A model generated the notes under the pieces. The model was not told where the DNA came from. It saw only the letters and a list, made by a program, of their open reading frames with translations, and ran no database searches. DNA of 64,000 nucleotides from Phocaeicola coprophilus (GTDB taxonomy: Bacteria; Bacteroidota; Bacteroidia; Bacteroidales; Bacteroidaceae). Position numbers and translations under genes: made by a program. The DNA lies in assembly GCA_016900015.1 (NCBI GenBank), contig JACJJM010000004.1:1-64000 (forward strand), read 5' to 3'. Positions 63,640 to 64,000 of the stretch are shown here, piece by piece (position 1 is the stretch's first letter; the number at the start of each line of letters is the position of its first letter).

Positions 63640-63749
63640 GCATTTTCTCTTCGGGGATTGACGACAGTCTCGTGGGAGTTCAACGAGATGCTCGTCGGGG
63701 TTTAATGAGGCCCTCGTTGGGGTTTGACGAGGAGGTCGTTAGGGTTCAA
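63640..63749 (+). repeat. Tandem array of five 22-bp units
   Basis: Units start at 63640 (degenerate), 63662, 63684, 63706 and 63728. Each carries a TCGT (or TCTT) near the middle and a GGGGTTTAA-like end. Spacing is exactly 22 bp. The sequence is unrelated to the other arrays. The last 250 bp of the window after it show no recognised feature. Confidence 0.82.
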
Positions 63750-64000
63750 CGATAAAGTATTATAAATCAAATAATTGCAAATAGCTCTTATGAAAGATGA
63801 GCCATAATCCATCAAAGTCAATTTGTCTGAATATTTCAAACTTCGACATAACAGGTTGTACAGTTCTACGAACGAGAATGATAGGCCTGACAGACGAACA
63901 AGAAGATTGAAGCCGTGCACGGAGCGAAGCCGTCCGACAGTACAAACAGAATCCCGGCAAGCGCGTAATCCTCAGCTGACTTATTCAATTCTGCACATTT

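Noticed and set aside
63702-63960. Short minus-strand frames near the right end
   Set aside because: Two overlapping frames of under 75 codons, no conserved motif or start context; they may be remnants but I cannot support a gene.

Overview
The window reads as chromosome of an anaerobic Bacteroidales bacterium (Bacteroidaceae, Tannerellaceae or Barnesiellaceae type; genus not resolved). The evidence is a fused lpxC-fabZ gene, a full moxR/bat aerotolerance operon, a serine palmitoyltransferase for sphingolipids, rubrerythrin with a PerR-like regulator, and many upstream boxes of the Bacteroidetes -7 form TAnnTTTG. No phage, insertion sequence, CRISPR array or rRNA operon was found. Nearly everything is core chromosome, tightly packed, with short overlaps between co-directional genes.

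Layout. 0.2-9.7 kb (minus strand): a small HTH protein, then moxR, DUF58, a DUF4381/BatD-like gene, batA, batB, batC, batD, batE and a membrane protein resembling a degenerate PAP2 phosphatase. 9.9-18 kb (minus): ftsY-rimO, then a purF-like paralogue, pepT, a CPA2 antiporter and a HIT protein. 18.1-19.3 kb (plus): lrgA-lrgB. 19.3-21.4 kb (minus): DUF2867 and GNAT genes, then perR-rubrerythrin. 21.6-30.2 kb (plus): nadE, a TPM-domain protein, lemA, purM, prfA, a DUF4153 membrane protein, pyrF. 30.3-36.6 kb: a DUF3575 barrel (minus), then lpxD, lpxC-fabZ, lpxA, a PRiA4_ORF3-like gene and miaA (plus), and a small barrel (minus). 36.7-45.4 kb: a large Bacteroidetes protein (minus), helicase-TPR, a YrdC/YciO protein, a tricorn-type protease and a YbjN-like protein (plus), then tRNA-Lys(CUU) (minus). 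45.6-53.5 kb: rmuC, a GNAT-nitrilase fusion, an iron alcohol dehydrogenase, serine palmitoyltransferase (all minus), a lipid kinase (plus) and trmN6 (minus). 53.7-63.2 kb: lon-tgt-lptG (plus), a thioredoxin-fold protein without CXXC (minus), serB and a DEAD-box helicase (plus), and a Tat-type aldo/keto reductase (minus).

Functional threads: envelope building (lipid A genes, LptG, sphingolipid synthase, outer-membrane barrels), oxidative-stress defence (Bat, PerR/rubrerythrin), purine, pyrimidine and NAD synthesis, protein targeting and quality control (FtsY, Lon), and tRNA/ribosome modification (RimO, MiaA, Tgt, TrmN6).

The most unusual signal lies between the genes. At least five intergenic regions carry short tandem arrays whose units are locked to 22 or 23 bp (one is 41 bp), with no indels between copies. 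The repeat sequence is different at almost every locus. A second theme is familiar folds that lack expected catalytic or metal-binding residues: the PurF paralogue, the thioredoxin-fold protein, Tgt without its zinc cysteines, and possibly the PAP2-like protein. A parS-like palindrome lies in the serB promoter region.
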